A stretch of DNA of 64,000 bases, taken from assembly GCF_947242115.1 (NCBI RefSeq), contig NC_074726.1, positions 4,172,451 through 4,236,450 on the forward strand, in the 5' to 3' direction. The position numbers and the translations under genes were made by a program. The notes beneath the pieces are model-generated. The model saw only the letters and a program-made list of their open reading frames with translations. It was not told where the DNA came from and ran no database searches. The DNA comes from Biomphalaria glabrata. Lineage: Eukaryota > Mollusca > Gastropoda > Planorbidae. The stretch's first letter is position 1, and the number at the start of each line of letters is the position of its first letter. Positions 1 through 12,330 of this stretch are shown piece after piece.

Positions 1-1045
1 ATTTCCTTACGGATAATAAAGATTAGGCTGATTCTGATAGGGCTGGACATCCTGCCATAATGTGTTCAATCGACTTGCCCACATTTCCACATTTTCGGCA
101 TTTGTCTACAACATTGAGTTTCAGGATATGCTTCTCATAATTTTTTGTCCTGATTACTCTGTCCTGTATTGCTGTAACAAAGCCTTCTGTTTCAGGGTAG
201 AGATGACCTGCTTTGAGCCATGTTAAGGAAGCAGCCTTGTCGATGTTGTCCCCATGTAATGAAGCCGGAAATTTTCTGTGGAGTGTTTTTTCTTCCCATT
301 GGTGAATCTCATGCCCTACGTCGTCCAAACCGACATTGACATCAGCATTGTGTAGGTTCAGAGGGGTTGCATCGGAGTCGTATTTCCGTAGGAAGGAAAC
401 TAATTTGTTGCTGGAGGCGAGCAGTTTTGATCGTATTTTTAAAACCTGCATCTTACACAATTTGAAGATGTTCTGCAATCCATGACCCCCATCCTTCCTG
501 GGCAGGTAACATCAAACGTATCAACCTATGGTGGAGGACTTGGGGTGTAGACATCGAAACTTGGTTAGTAATTTTCTAGTGAGTCTGTCAATGTCATGTA
601 GGTCGGTGTCAATCCATTTGATCACACCGAACGTGTAAAGGAGCACTGGGACGGCCCAGCTGTTTATTGCAGTGAAGAGATTACTGCCAGACAGTTTGGT
701 GTTGAGGATTTTATTAACTCTTTGCCTATATTTACCAAGAAAGTCCTCTTTTAATTTCTTATGGTTTATCTTGGCATTCTGGTTTATTCCAAGATATTTA
801 TAAATTGAGGCAGAGTTCAATTCCTCGATGCCTTCAAATTCAATGTTGGTGTTCGTTGCCTTGCCCTTTTTAATGCTTATGATGCCACACTTATCCAGGC
901 CAAAAGACATACAGATATCGTCACTAAAGCATTTTACCGTTTTGATTAAGGTGTGTAATTTTTGCTTGGTTTCTGCATATAGCTTTAGATCATCCATGTA
1001 TAATAAGTGGGACACACATTTTGTACATTTAGTGTCAACCCTAAA
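1..1045 (-). mobile_element. Non-LTR retrotransposon (LINE), C-terminal part of reverse transcriptase ORF
   Basis: Minus-strand frame. 1015-521 starts at the catalytic block LLYMDDLKLYA and runs through the thumb (IYKYLGINQNAKINH). 478-23 holds the C-terminal region with a zinc-binding pattern CRKCGNVGKSIEHIMAGC, as in R2/NeSL-type LINEs. Both parts are in the same frame, but stops at 521 and about 514 interrupt the link, where YLPRKDGGHGLQNI follows. The 5' side is truncated near 1050. The terminal stop is at 23. Confidence 0.8.
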
Positions 1046-1049
1046 ATAT

Positions 1050-2003
1050 TAATAGTATGCAATGTAAAAAGAAATTGTCAAATGTGATGAAAAGAGAAAG
1101 AAAAAATATTATCCAAGCTGGCATCATGATTCAAACTTCATGAATGTCGCAAAATAAGTTTATACCGGAAGTACCTCGCCCATGAGTTTGGTGTTGAACG
1201 AAACTTATGCTTAGTTACCTTAGTGTTTGCAGTCCTGTATATATATAGTCTATGCCTTAAATGTATCAACCCTTCTGGTTGGAGTGCAGCATGTAAGTGG
1301 TGTGAATGGGTGTGTTGAATGTAAGTGACATTATAAGGAGAGAGAAGCAGGAAAATGGAGTAATATGATTAAATAGTGTATACAATGTTTACTTACTGAA
1401 TCAAGATTAAATTCTTAATAGAGCAACTTACTGTGTTAATGTATTAATGTCTCGTGCTTGCAACAAGTGGCACCCAATGTAAAAGGCAAGACTTACATTT
1501 TATTTATATTGAACTCGTCTACTGACAGTCAAGCTATTAGATGTGCTGTTCACTCGGTGGAACTAGATCTAATTGTGTTCAATCAACCATAAATCTAGAC
1601 TTTATATAAAGCTTATGGTGTTCTAGCTGAGTCGAGTACCTGGTATGATATCAAGACGTCGCCTTATTTTATTAGACTTTCATGTATTACAAAGATTAGA
1701 TGTTCACTTGCGATTATTATCAGTGATGGTTAATATGCAAAGGTGTAGTGAAGTCGTTAACTCAGCAGACTGTATTTCTTCATTTGATGAGCTTATTGTC
1801 AATAACAAAGGGTTCTGTCAATGGAAAATCATATGCTAGATTGTCAAGCTCTGCATCACTACTCAACACATTAAGCTCAACACTAGAGTTTGAGATACTT
1901 TTAAAAAATTCAAACAATTGCTTCGGGTAACCAGAAGGTTATGAAACATGTGAGAGGGAACCATCCCCTACCATTGGACTCAAATTATATTTAACACATT
2001 CTT
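1050..2003. other. Unassigned AT-rich sequence
   Basis: No ORF with recognisable similarity and no obvious repeat partner in the window. The short open frames at 1645-1930 look like chance. Confidence 0.5.
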
Positions 2004-2007
2004 TTAA

Positions 2008-2080
2008 CCCTTAAGGCGCGTGTGGTAGTTTAGCCTCCGCTTTTTATGCACTCGTTGTAAAACAGCTCAGCACTTAAGGG
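2008..2080. mobile_element. Short MITE A, piggyBac-type ends
   Basis: Ends CCCTTAAG and CTTAAGGG are inverted, with TTAA at 2004-2007 on the left. A second copy with the same internal words (GTGTGGTAGTTTAGCCTC, AACAGCTCAGCAC) lies at 10360 and is split by a larger insertion. Confidence 0.6.
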
Positions 2081-2689
2081 AATGCATGACAATGGCGTGG
2101 TGATCTACGTCACTGACTTACTTATTACACCCCCCCCCCCTCACCCCCGGTGCCATTTGGCACATTAGTCAGCGGGCTGTCTCCTTAGAGATCGATTACT
2201 GGCTACAGCTCCAGCCCCTTCCCAGCCGATGTTCACTGCCCTGAGGTTCTTTATGAAAGAGTTGTATGAGGACACCCCTGTTTGCCCTTTGATTGTACGG
2301 TCTACACTGGGAAACTATATTTAGTTTCATACTTGAACAGACATGTACTGAATCAAATCTTCAATTCAAACAACAATGGACTGATAAACAGCACAATAAT
2401 AACAGCAGAAAGTTATTCCAACAATAAAAGTTATATGCCAGCAGGAAGAAGACTATCTATAACTATTAAAGACATTGTTATATTGTTTATATAGACATTA
2501 GTAGTATAATTACAATAACTGTTATATTTGATTTAGTTGTGTTTAATCTTTAAGTATATGTGTTATACATACATTTAATTGATAAAGTTGAATAATTCAT
2601 AAATAAGTTGAAGAAAGAGGGGAAGTTACTGAATTTAAAAGGTCCAGAACTTGGAAAATATGTGCCAAAAAAAAAGAGATTATTATAAA

Positions 2690-3345
2690 GAGAAAAGTTT
2701 GCTTTAGAGAGAGCTAAGTTAGCTATAATAAAAGAGAAAGAAAATTTGACCTTCAATAAAGATAATTTAGCCATGAATAAAGAGAATTTAGCTATTGATA
2801 AGAAATTAGAGAAAAAGAAGTTATTTAGAGAAATGTCAAGGTAGATGTAGAGAGATATGATTTGTAACTTGAGTATGAAAGAGTTACACTCCTTTGTTTA
2901 TATATTCCCAGGGTATGAATGTGAACAGTCTGCTTGTGATGTGAACTGAATGATTTTAGTTTTCCTTGTGTGTGAGAGAAAGTGTGTTAGTCAGTGGGGA
3001 CTATTCGGATATTAACTAAGTTACTTTTGGCTCAAGCCAAGTCAAAAGAACTTTGACAAGTTAGCCATGGATAACGAAAATTTAGCTATTGGTTAAGGAA
3101 TTAGAGAACGATAAGTTAGCCATGGAAAAAAGGAAGTTAGCTATGCAAAAAAGAATTGAAGAAATAGAAATTAAGAGAAGCTAGCAAGGGGAAATGAAAA
3201 GTTAGCTATGCATAAAGAAGAGAAATAGAAGTTAGCCATGGATAAAGAGAAGTTAGCAATGGATAAAGAGAAATTAGCCATGGAAAAGGAAAAAAGTTAC
3301 CAACGGAAGAAAGAAAAATAGACATAGAAAAGAGAAAAGCTAGAG
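2690..3345 (+). repeat. Degenerate short tandem repeats coding K-L-A-M-D-K-E in one frame
   Basis: Two blocks (about 2690-2830 and 3055-3345) repeat words such as AAAGAGAAATTAGCCATGGA with a period of about 21-24 nt. Translated on the plus strand they give coiled-coil-like runs of Lys/Glu with L-A-M. No intact frame links the units. Origin unknown; coiled-coil tracts of this kind occur in both retroelement and host proteins. Confidence 0.5.
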
Positions 3346-3419
3346 ATATAATTATATAGATCCTACTCTAGATAGTGAAGTATGAAATAAAACAATGGTT
3401 ATATTCATTTTTTAAGTGC

Positions 3420-3545
3420 TATCTAGAATTGGCAACAATAATGCCTAGGTCCCTCAGAAAAGACAGAGCCATCATTTCAGCAACAGATGTTAAAAATTGG
3501 TTTTCAAATTTGGAAAAATGCCTTCAGGATATTGACCCTTGCATT
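3420..3545 (+). mobile_element. Transposon-derived fragment, possibly pogo/Tigger-like N-terminal part
   Basis: Frame MPRSLRKDRAIISATDVKNW then FSNLEKCLQDIDP ends at a stop near 3549. It has the look of the region upstream of the DDE domain in pogo-like transposases, and a pogo-like C-terminal part lies at 5025. The assignment is tentative. Confidence 0.35.
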
Positions 3546-3552
3546 TAGTGGA

Positions 3553-3720
3553 GGGACAGCACCATGCATTTCAGCTGTCTATTGATGGTCATTACCCCAA
3601 TGTCTACAAGTTCATCTCCCACTTCCTCAGAGAACAAGAGAACACTGAGAACAAGATTCTGAGGTACAATACTGGAGAATGAAGTCAAGCTGCAAGACAA
3701 AGTAGATACAACTTAACAGA
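3553..3720 (+). mobile_element. MULE-like transposase C-terminal fragment
   Basis: Translation HFQLSIDGHYPNVYKFISHF followed by LREQENTENKI resembles the C-terminal block of FLYWCH-associated Mutator-like transposases (pattern H-PN-KF---L--EQ). Broken and short. Confidence 0.4.
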
Positions 3721-4146
3721 CGACATGAAGGTATATTGCTAATGTGCGGAAACAAGCAAGTGATGGAATTTCTACATGACATTTAGCTTACAATTTAACT
3801 TTGTGCAAGTTTGTGTGTGTGTATAAATCTGATGAGTATCTTTGCCTGTTTTCAAAATATGTGTACATGAATGATATATTTTGAAATTATTCATTTTAGC
3901 TTAGTATAATTTTTGCTTACTGTTTGCATATCTATGTTTTAAAATATCTAAAGTGTTTCCTGCAAAATGACGGTAACATTAAAAAAAAAAATAATGTCTC
4001 TATTCATATTTTACACTATCTTATGTATTTTTTTCAAAATGACTGAAATATATTTTTCTGTGCTATTTTATAAATGTTATCAACATGGTTGCAGCGGTAC
4101 CAAGAGTTTTGGTTAGATCTAGATATCTGGCATGATATAGATCTAG

Positions 4147-4540
4147 ATGGCAGAAGGTCAGCTCAGACCACCATCACAGTTAAACTTGGTAGATGGCAAC
4201 ATTTGTGAACATTTCCATCAATGGAAAAGACAACTTAAATGGTTTCTATTGGCTATAGGTGCAGAGGAGCAGCCTAAAAGCAGACAAAAAGCCATTATCT
4301 TACACTGTGCTGGACCACAGGCCCAAGAGATTTGTGAACATTTCAAATATGATGAAACTGAAGATGTAATGACCCACAAATGTTATTAAAGAAGTTGAAT
4401 GACAATCGTAACCCAAGGAAAAATGAAGTTCTGGAAACATTTAGGTTTTGGAATATGGATAAAGTCTTTCCATGTGATATGCTTATTACACAATTAAGGT
4501 CCCAAGCTGAAAAATGCAACTTTAAAGAAAAAAGAGAGAA
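4147..4540 (+). mobile_element. Fossil gag-like fragment of an LTR-type retroelement
   Basis: Translated similarity to the N-terminal gag region of Gypsy-type elements (W-----FLLAIGAEEQP, then ILHCAGPQAQEI). Only a gag part is seen; no LTRs, protease or polymerase were found around it. It is broken (at least one break) and looks old. Confidence 0.5.
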
Positions 4541-4639
4541 TGACAAGGGACAAGATATTATTTTCCGTAGAAAAGAAATTACAAGAAAAAAGTATTTTGC
4601 ATTGAAGAAATGCATTGAAATTAGTCAGATCATTAAAAA

Positions 4640-4917
4640 TTGTCTGAGCATTAAAAATATAAATAAACTCCATAAAATCCTAAATGCTGTTGGTAAAGTC
4701 ATTGGCAAAAACAAACTCCATTTGGGCAGCTGTTTGAGACAAACATCCATAAAAAAGCTAAAAAGATTCTAGAACTAAAAAATCACCCTTTGGGTCAGGA
4801 TTTTGTGATTTTACCATCACAAAAGAGATACAAGAAACCAATTGCAAAGACAAACAGACACAAACACTCTTTTTTCCCCAGGCAATCAAATCATTAAATA
4901 GAAACAATCTGATATAA
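4640..4917 (+). mobile_element. LINE 3' end
   Basis: Frame INKLHKILNAVGKVIGKNKL, later AKKILELKNHPL, VILPSQKRYKKP and TNRHKHSFFPQAIKSLN, which is the typical last block of several non-LTR ORF2 proteins, then a stop. One frame change near 4755 separates the halves. Confidence 0.65.
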
Positions 4918-5024
4918 TGTGAATGTACATTTTGTTTTTTTTATAGTTACAATGTTTTGTTTGGTGTAATGCACAAATTGTAAGACTCATTTCCTTATGG
5001 ACAAAAAAGATTTTTTTTTTTGCG

Positions 5025-5643
5025 CTATTTTGTCGGGGTACCCATGTTCTTATTAGAAACATTCATTTTGTGTTCTGAAAACAACATCTTACTGTACTGT
5101 TTCCCGCCCAATGCTAGCCAACTAATACAACCACTTAACCAAGCCTTCTTTGGTTCTCTTAAGCCAGCATGGACAGATACTGTCAGAAGACACATTGCCA
5201 CTACTGGCAAAGGTGTCACATTAGAGCTTTGCAGGAATTTTGAAACCTGTTTAACCATTTAGTTAAGTTAAAATGGCCACACCAGAATAAGCACAAAGCA
5301 GTTTTTTAACGTCACAACAATAAACATGTTCAAAAAGTTGTGTAACAATCAAGCTTATAGATCCACCTCCCCAATCTCAACTTAAGCAGAAAGATCTTCA
5401 CAAAGTATATCTTCAAAAACAACTAATGCATCCCCAGTTCCACTTGAAGAATCTCTAACATCCCAAAAGCAACTTGAGACTTCTACATTCTATGCACCAT
5501 CCCTATTCTCACCAGAAACCTCTAAATCAAACTCAAGATTAGATTATCAAGACCTTCCTCTGTCAGCAGGGAGAAGGAGTGACAAGAAATTTAATGCCAT
5601 AAGCAAGAGTAAAGTTAGAAATGATTCAGTGGAAGAAATTTGA
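5025..5643 (+). mobile_element. pogo/Tigger-like DNA transposon, C-terminal transposase part
   Basis: 5025-5262 encodes CSENNILLYCFPPNASQLIQ and PLNQAFFGSLKPAWTDTVRR, the classic block after the second Asp of DDE_1 (pogo/Tigger) transposases. A second frame from about 5345 to the TGA at 5641 reads a Ser/Thr-rich tail (SSQSISSKTTNASPVPLEES ...) with one internal stop near 5385; I read it as the transposase C-terminus. Confidence 0.7.
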
Positions 5644-5649
5644 TGACAG

Positions 5650-6420
5650 TAGCACAATTTAATATTATAAATACTATTTCCCTCATTTCTACTACTGCTC
5701 GTTCATTATGCAGATTAGGTCCAACACTAATGCAAGTTGCCTTGAATTATAAATTTAATAGGTGAAATGAAACGAAGAAACCAAACTATTTTTATACCCC
5801 AGTAGCTGAGGAGTCTGTGAACATCATGTTTTTCAAGGGTCTAACCATTAAATTAAAAACAAGCGCAATAGAGGCTGCCATTGGTCTTTTCTTATAGCTC
5901 TAAGTAAATAATATTAAGAACTAATAATATAATATATAATTCTGTGGAAATAATTTAGATACCATTACATTTATTTATGGGAATGTGCTATTATCTTAGT
6001 TACGATAAGGTTAAAGAGACCATATCATGTGGATTCAAGTGTTCAGCCTTGATGGCATCATTAAAATTAATGGACTTTCTACTCTTCAAAATTTTCTCCT
6101 CAACATGTCTATCACTGACAATTTTGGATCTACTAATATTATAAAAAGGTTAAACAACATTGAAATCTTTTAAGTTCCATATGATACGAGCCCTTCCCTT
6201 CATTGGGTAGCACAGCTACTTTTTATGACTATGCATGTATGGCTACCTATTACCGTGTCCTAGAGAATCTTATTTAGCATCTCATCTGATAATAGGTTCA
6301 TTTCTAGTTTTAATTTTTTGCCATGACTAATATTTTTGTTATTTCTCCCCAAAATTTCTAACTATTGGTTGGATATGTATATTTTTTTTTAAGAATTAAA
6401 GAAAGGGGGATAGCCTAAAT
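5650..6420. other. Unassigned AT-rich sequence
   Basis: I see no gene, repeat partner or terminal inverted repeat here. Confidence 0.5.
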
Positions 6421-6424
6421 AGGT

Positions 6425-7070
6425 ATTTTGAGACACTTGAACAATCTTAGAACTTTTAGAGAGGAAAATCCAGAAATAATTACGGCAGCTGAAGTCAAAA
6501 AGCTATCCCAAGGCTGCCTATGTCAAGGTTGGCTGAGGCCATTTCCATGTGCCATAAACATATGCCGTAAGCAGTTACCATTGTTCCTGAAGTGCTTAGT
6601 TGAACATTTATAAAGGATAACATTGACAGGTATGTAGAAACATTTGAAGAATCTTAAGACTTTTAGAGGGGATAATCCAGAAATAATTATTTTTAGAGCA
6701 GCTGATGTCACAATGTTACCCCATGGCTTTAGGTCAAGGTAGGCTACACCACTTCCATGTGTAAATTTTTTCACATTTGCCGTAACATTGATCCAGAAGT
6801 GTTAGATGATCATTTTTAAAGGCTGGCATAAACAGGCATACAGAGAAACTTAAAGAATCAGGCATACATAGAAAATTAAAGAATCTTAAGAATTTAAGAG
6901 GGAAAGGAATAATCCAGTAATAATTATGGCAGCTGATGTCAAAATGTTACCCAAAGGCATTTGGCTATGTAAAGTTCGTCTGCACCATTCCCATGTGTAA
7001 TTTTTTTCACATATACAATAAAAAGCAGCTACCATTGTTACAGAAGAGTAGATCAACATTTTTAAAACAT
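6425..7070. repeat. Three-unit degenerate tandem repeat, about 205-235 bp per unit
   Basis: Shared words in order: CTTAAGA-TTTTAGAGGG, AATCCAGAAATAATTA, GCAGCTGATGTCAAAATGTTACC, CCATTTCCATGTG, GCAGTTACCATTGTT. They begin near 6429, 6641 and 6871. The units have drifted, with small insertions. No steady coding frame runs through all three. Confidence 0.7.
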
Positions 7071-7079
7071 TACAAATAA

Positions 7080-8540
7080 GATATTTAGCAAAAGTTGCAA
7101 AATACGTCTCCAAGACACAATTTTTTTTTCTTTATGTAAATTTTCTCCACAGACATCAGAGCTAAAATCTTTAAAATTGTTACTAACATTTTTACTTGTA
7201 ATGTTGAATCCCTTCTAGATGATTTGGATGAAAATGAGCTCATGTAGCGCATTATGTTCATAAGAATCTTGAATCTTACAGGTTTTTTTTTAAGTTGAGC
7301 ATACAATCAGAATGAAGCTATCAGTCTGCGTCCCACCAGATTTCATCCGCACTTTATGATGTTCAATAGTTACACAGTTTGCTTTATGGTATGAGCCTTT
7401 TGTAGCTGCTTCCTAGGAAAAAAAAATGTATAAAAAATTGAAACATTACAGCCCAAATAAAATTAGCAACATAAAATTGTTTAAAACACTTATTCATGAT
7501 TTCAAAATTCTTACTAAGAGCAAAATGTATTTGTAGTAATTTTTAGTAAAATTATAGTAACTGTAACTCTCAAGCAACCAAAATAATTAACTTATCAATG
7601 TGAATGTTAGTTCATTCAATGGTCTGTTTGAAAAGAAATAAAATATATATGAAGGCACTTAAAAATTAACTGTGATTTAAAGTACCTTAAAATTATACAG
7701 AATTTGTTTAAATGTACACTTTAAAAGTACAAATAGCCTTTCATTTTCTGAATATATTTACCAGTATTGATCCAAAAAAACAATGGATTGTGGCTGAACA
7801 TGTAATGTTACTGAGTGCACTGCTGTTTCTACTTGACATGCTTGCATTTCAGCCTCCTATTAAAAAACAAAAGTACCATAAAAGTCATTTTATATAAATT
7901 ATTCACAAAAAAACAAATAATATTAATTTATGTAGCACAATTAACAAGCATAATGTAGGCTTAAAGTAAAGGCACTTTAAGAGCATCTATAGCTGATACA
8001 GTCAAATTTGTATATCTATATAAGCCCCATTAGCTCCTACTGCAGTAGGAGGCAGTGTTATGGGTATTAAACTTGAATGCTTACAATAATGACAATGAAA
8101 ACAAATCTTTTTTTGGATCCCAAAAAAAAAAAAAAAAAAGTTCATATAGCTATGTACATTTCACAAATATAGTGAGAATAAATTTTACTTTTGGTTTGTT
8201 TAACAAGTTTCAGATATTTCTTAAAAAAGGAAGATTATTGTGTCCTAGTAGCTAAATTATTTATAGGCCTACATTTCAAAGTAAAAATGAAATTAAAATA
8301 AAATTTGTTTAGTGCACGCAGTCAGAATTGTAAACAGTATAGCTTTTTTTAAGGAGATGTGTTAAGCAAACTTACAATTATCCTATATCTAGTCATATAG
8401 ACATTGAATACATATTATGCTTACAAAACATGCTTTATAAATTTTAAATGTGGCTAATTTCATCGAGGAATAGTAAATACGCTAGAAATAGAACAATATA
8501 GGCTACACCTTTCCCAAAATTGGATGTCTGGATGATCGCA
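7080..8540. other. Unassigned AT-rich sequence
   Basis: Very AT-rich with A- and T-runs. No recognised gene or element. Confidence 0.45.
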
Positions 8541-8720
8541 TGATATGCACGCTGGACTGTCATTCAGTCATCTCAATGGTCACAAGCTTATAAACTGCCT
8601 GCCGCTATCCCCCGCGGCTGTGCAGGAGATTTGGACTCCAAACACAGAAGTAGATTATGAGATAAGAAACACCAGAAACATGTACAACATTTCACTCACA
8701 AACATTTTACAATTTAGTCG
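8540..8720 (+). repeat. SINE A, degenerate copy
   Basis: CGCTGGACTGTCATTCAGTCAT, GCTATCCCCCG, GGAGATTTGGACT and ACACCAGAAACATGTACAAC match the order of blocks in the better copies at 23338 and 43845. Confidence 0.65.
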
Positions 8721-8815
8721 GTCTAGTTGGGATAAACTACTAAAATTATCTTATTTCACTCAGTAAAATCTAGATCTATAATTGTTACTCTGCCATCTAG
8801 TTGTGGTCGAGGAAA

Positions 8816-10265
8816 GGATCAGTTACACCCATTTATTGGCCAAATGATATCAAAATGATTCCCATTTGTGTTGCATAAAGTAACATTAGAACATAATTGT
8901 GTACTTTTGGCTTTACCAATTAACATTTCCTGGTGAGGAAATACAGGCAGTATTAGTATCCACTTGTATTCTGTGTTTCCACTGTGTGGCATAAAGACAT
9001 ACAGTTCTCTCTGCAGTACAGTGGCATCTACGTACAGCTCACATGTTGTTGCCCAACAACCATTTTCTGACATAGTCTGTATTTGTCCCTAAAGCAATAG
9101 AAACGAAAAAAAAAATACATATATAATTAATGCTCAACCAAATTAATTGCATGTGAGATGGAGACCATAAAAATGTATCTTTAAAAAGGTTAAGACCTAT
9201 AAGCCACTAATACAACTTTAATAGTTTTAAACTATGCTCAGTATCACTTACGTGGACATGTTCTCCATCTATGAATAAATTGTTTGAAGTGGTTCTGGTG
9301 GTCAGTCAAGAATTGAACAGTAATAGTTCTAAAAGATGCATAGTATGCATCATCTCCATAAATGCTAGCAGATACTGCTCAGAAAAATCAGTTGCCATTG
9401 GCAATTACATAACTCAATAGTCGGCCCTCTTTCTCTAATGTTGTTGAGAGGAATTTATACTCCTGAGTCATCGGCAACCTTTTCACTACAATGTTATGAG
9501 TATTTTGAAACTTTTCACTTTCCCTGGCCGACTCAGAATCAGAATTTGATCTTTCCGATACTAAGTCGATGTCACACTCTACGCTTGTTAAATTTATGGT
9601 AGGCCTATGTTCATGTTCAAATACATCTTCATACTTTTCAAAATCTAGTTCCCCTATAGCCTTAAAAATGTTATGAATTCTTGTTTTGTAATCTGGATAT
9701 TTATATCGGAATAAAAATTCCGCTAAATGTCCATCTAAATGGTGTTTTTTGTTGCTGTATCTGGGAACCAGAGACAGAACTTCCCTCCACAATCTTTCTA
9801 CATTCTGTGTATGCGCGCTATTATTTGGGTTCACAAAACAATACTTGTGTTTCACTGTGACTGTAAGGTGTTTAAAACCTTCATTATTAAGACAGGCATA
9901 CGATCTAAAGCAATCACTAACAATAGTTGTTTGTGGCTCTATGTTTTATATTATTAATTTTAACAATGTTTGATTGTTTCCTTGTCCCTTTTTGCGACAG
10001 ATATTAAAAAACATTTTCTACTGCCTCGTTTTAAGCCACCAAATACCCAGCTACCCTTGATGTGTCTACCTCTGTTATTAGTGTTATACTTAGTCTTAGA
10101 TTTGCCCATTTTTGTCTCTCATCTATTTCAACTATTTTCATAGGTCCTCCTAGCTTAGGTTTTACACCGACATGTTCAGCACACACTTGTGTTTTGTCGA
10201 ATAAAAGACGCCCAATCTACATACGTGCAGTCACTGTCAGATATAATATCTACTTCGACATGTTA
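8816..10265 (-). mobile_element. Merlin-type DNA transposon remnant whose transposase runs into an OTU domain
   Basis: Reading the minus strand from about 10260: VDWASF, then KLGGPMKIVEIDE (first Asp), NRGRHIKGSWVFGGLKRGSR, KCFLISVAKRDKETI, DCFRSYACLNNEGFKHLTV (second Asp), then frame 9855-9388 with VNPNNSAHTQNVERLWREV (third acidic residue) and DGHLAEFLFRYKYPD. This order is the ISXO2/IS1595-type domain of Merlin. The same frame continues about 80 residues and enters an OTU-like motif. It is broken: frame changes in the 5' half and stops at 9388 and 9379. I found no terminal repeats. Confidence 0.75.
8819..9374 (-). pseudogene. OTU-type cysteine protease domain, two exons, inactivated
   Basis: On the minus strand ANGN*FF*AVSASIYGDDAYY matches the OTU signature DGNCxFRAxSxxxYG. 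The nucleophile Cys codon is TGA (9388-9390) and the following Arg codon is TGA (9379-9381). Then FRTITVQFLTDHQNHFKQ, a one-base frame change, FIDGEHVH, and a donor GTAAGT at 9246-9251. After an acceptor (CTATTGCTTTAG, exon from about 9088) comes GQIQTMSENGCWATTCELYV, DATVLQRELYVF and GNHFD with the catalytic His. Phases agree across the intron. It continues the Merlin frame upstream. Confidence 0.7.
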
Positions 10266-12104
10266 ATAAAAAGGTACTGGTAATAGATCTAGAATTTTCT
10301 AGATCTAGTTCAGATGCCAAGATACCTTTACGGCCCAACATGTTATTGTTGTTTTTTAACCCTTAAGATGCGTGTGGTAGTTTAGCCTCTAAACATGAAC
10401 ATTGTAATTTCATTTTGTATGTCTTCATTGCCAAACAGCTCAGCACTTTAAAGACCAACTGAAGAGGTTTTGGGGTCAGACGCGGAAACCGGTGTTATAC
10501 TTTTTTTTAGATTCATAATGCTTAAAAAAACATACATACGAAATTTTAGACATATATTCTTTGTAATTATTTAGATATAAGCAATTTAATGTGCGTTTTA
10601 GGGACTATTAAATTTCACAATCTCGAAGCCATTCGAGATCAGTATTTCCCAGACAACCAAGGTCGATGACGTAGTTTAAGGGAAATTAGGTCAAATTTTT
10701 CAGTTTATGGCTTAACGTATTTCCCTATTCCTTTTTACAGGAATGCTAGTTTCTAAAAACAAAGGCGACTAAAACACGCCAATTTATAAAAAGTGGATGT
10801 TAGAGTTGGGGAAATTAGGTCAAATCACGCAATTTATGGCTTTGCATGTTAGATCTACTGTTTGTCGGCTTATTCTTGATCTAGTCAAGCGAACAGCGTT
10901 TCACCCCACGCAGTACCGCGAGCCTCAGTTCACATGTTTCGTTTTAGTCAAGTTACGCAATTTATGGCTTATGTTACTGCTTCAGGCTTATTCTAGTTCT
11001 AGATCTACTGCTTTTGATCAAGAGCAGAGTTCTTTTCTCAGATCATTAATGATGTACGAAGTAGACCTAAATTTAGATCTAAATCCAATTAGATGAAGTC
11101 TAGATCTAGTAGTAGTATTGGATATTTAGAGATAAGACCTATCTATTTAGACTGATCCGATGCTGGGTGCTGGTGCTGGGCCTAGATCTAGAAAAACAAA
11201 GTTTAAAATTATATACTCTATCTATACACTTAGTGATTATTAACCTATAGTCGTCCCTAAATAGGCCCAATATGGGAAAAAAACAATTATTACAATGTGA
11301 ATGTTGAGCTCATTCAATGTAGTCATTGTAGTTATTGTATTGATTTGTTGATTTGAGGCACATCGGCACAATTTAGGCCATGTCGTGCCTGCGTAGTTAT
11401 TGTAGTATAGCCTACGATTATATTTAGTTTGAATCTAGAGTCACAACCCCGTACAACACTAGGCAAATAGCTTTAGCTTAAACCTTAACTTAGACTTAAA
11501 AGTAGTCTGATTTAGATCTACTAGTAAAAAAAAGTACTAGATCTAAATTTCTAAAAACTAATCTATAAGGCAAAAATTAGACCTAGATCTACCAATTCTA
11601 TAATATTATTAATATACGAAATATGGATTTTATTACACTCTTATTTAAATATATTCGTACCGTATATTCGGGCCTATATACTTACATAGTTCTATAAATA
11701 TATATCTAAAAATTTAAGAGTTTTCATTTATCTCACGCTTGACTCATTTGTTGATTGGAATAGAATCATTAGATTATTAGATAGTTAAGTTAGCAAGTTA
11801 ATCTGTAACTGTAGGTAACAAAGTTTTAAATTGTGTTTAGACTATAAATGAAAGAGATTATCCTACTGGAGAAGGAGTTGTCGTTTTTTTCTTTTCTCTG
11901 GGAAGTCAGGGAAGTGGAAAATAAATTATAGTATCAATATAATGTTAAGTAATGCATATAGGCTACTGTTGATGTAATTATGCAACTCATTTTATTAAAT
12001 TTTAGTAACCCAATTATTGCCAGTTAATCACTGAATATATATTTTTTTTTAATTGTTATTAAAAAATGCAGAGCTATTCATAATTTAAAGTGTTTAATAA
12101 ATAA

Positions 12105-12330
12105 GGCTGGCAGTCGAGCCGAAAGATTAATGAGAAATGCAGTATTTTCCATGGCTACGCAGCCCCAGCTGCTAACTAGATATTTTGCCGCGTCCAGCGA
12201 AGACATAACCATATTCAGCTGGTGGTCAATTTAAATGTTCTTTACGACGTCTACATCTTCCCTCATCAGTGGATTTTCTTTTGGCCTCTAATATGTATTC
12301 CACGTTGCAATTTCTAATAAATAGCATCAT
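12105..12330 (-). mobile_element. LINE 3' end with C-terminal zinc-finger-like block
   Basis: Minus strand: EAKRKSTDEGR, a degenerate GK-----QLGLRSHGKYC, and the downstream tail that also ends the copies at 28590 (minus) and 52195 (plus). Confidence 0.65.

Noticed and set aside
8819-9073. Active host OTU protease
   Set aside because: The preceding exon has stops at the Cys and Arg of the OTU motif and a frame change.
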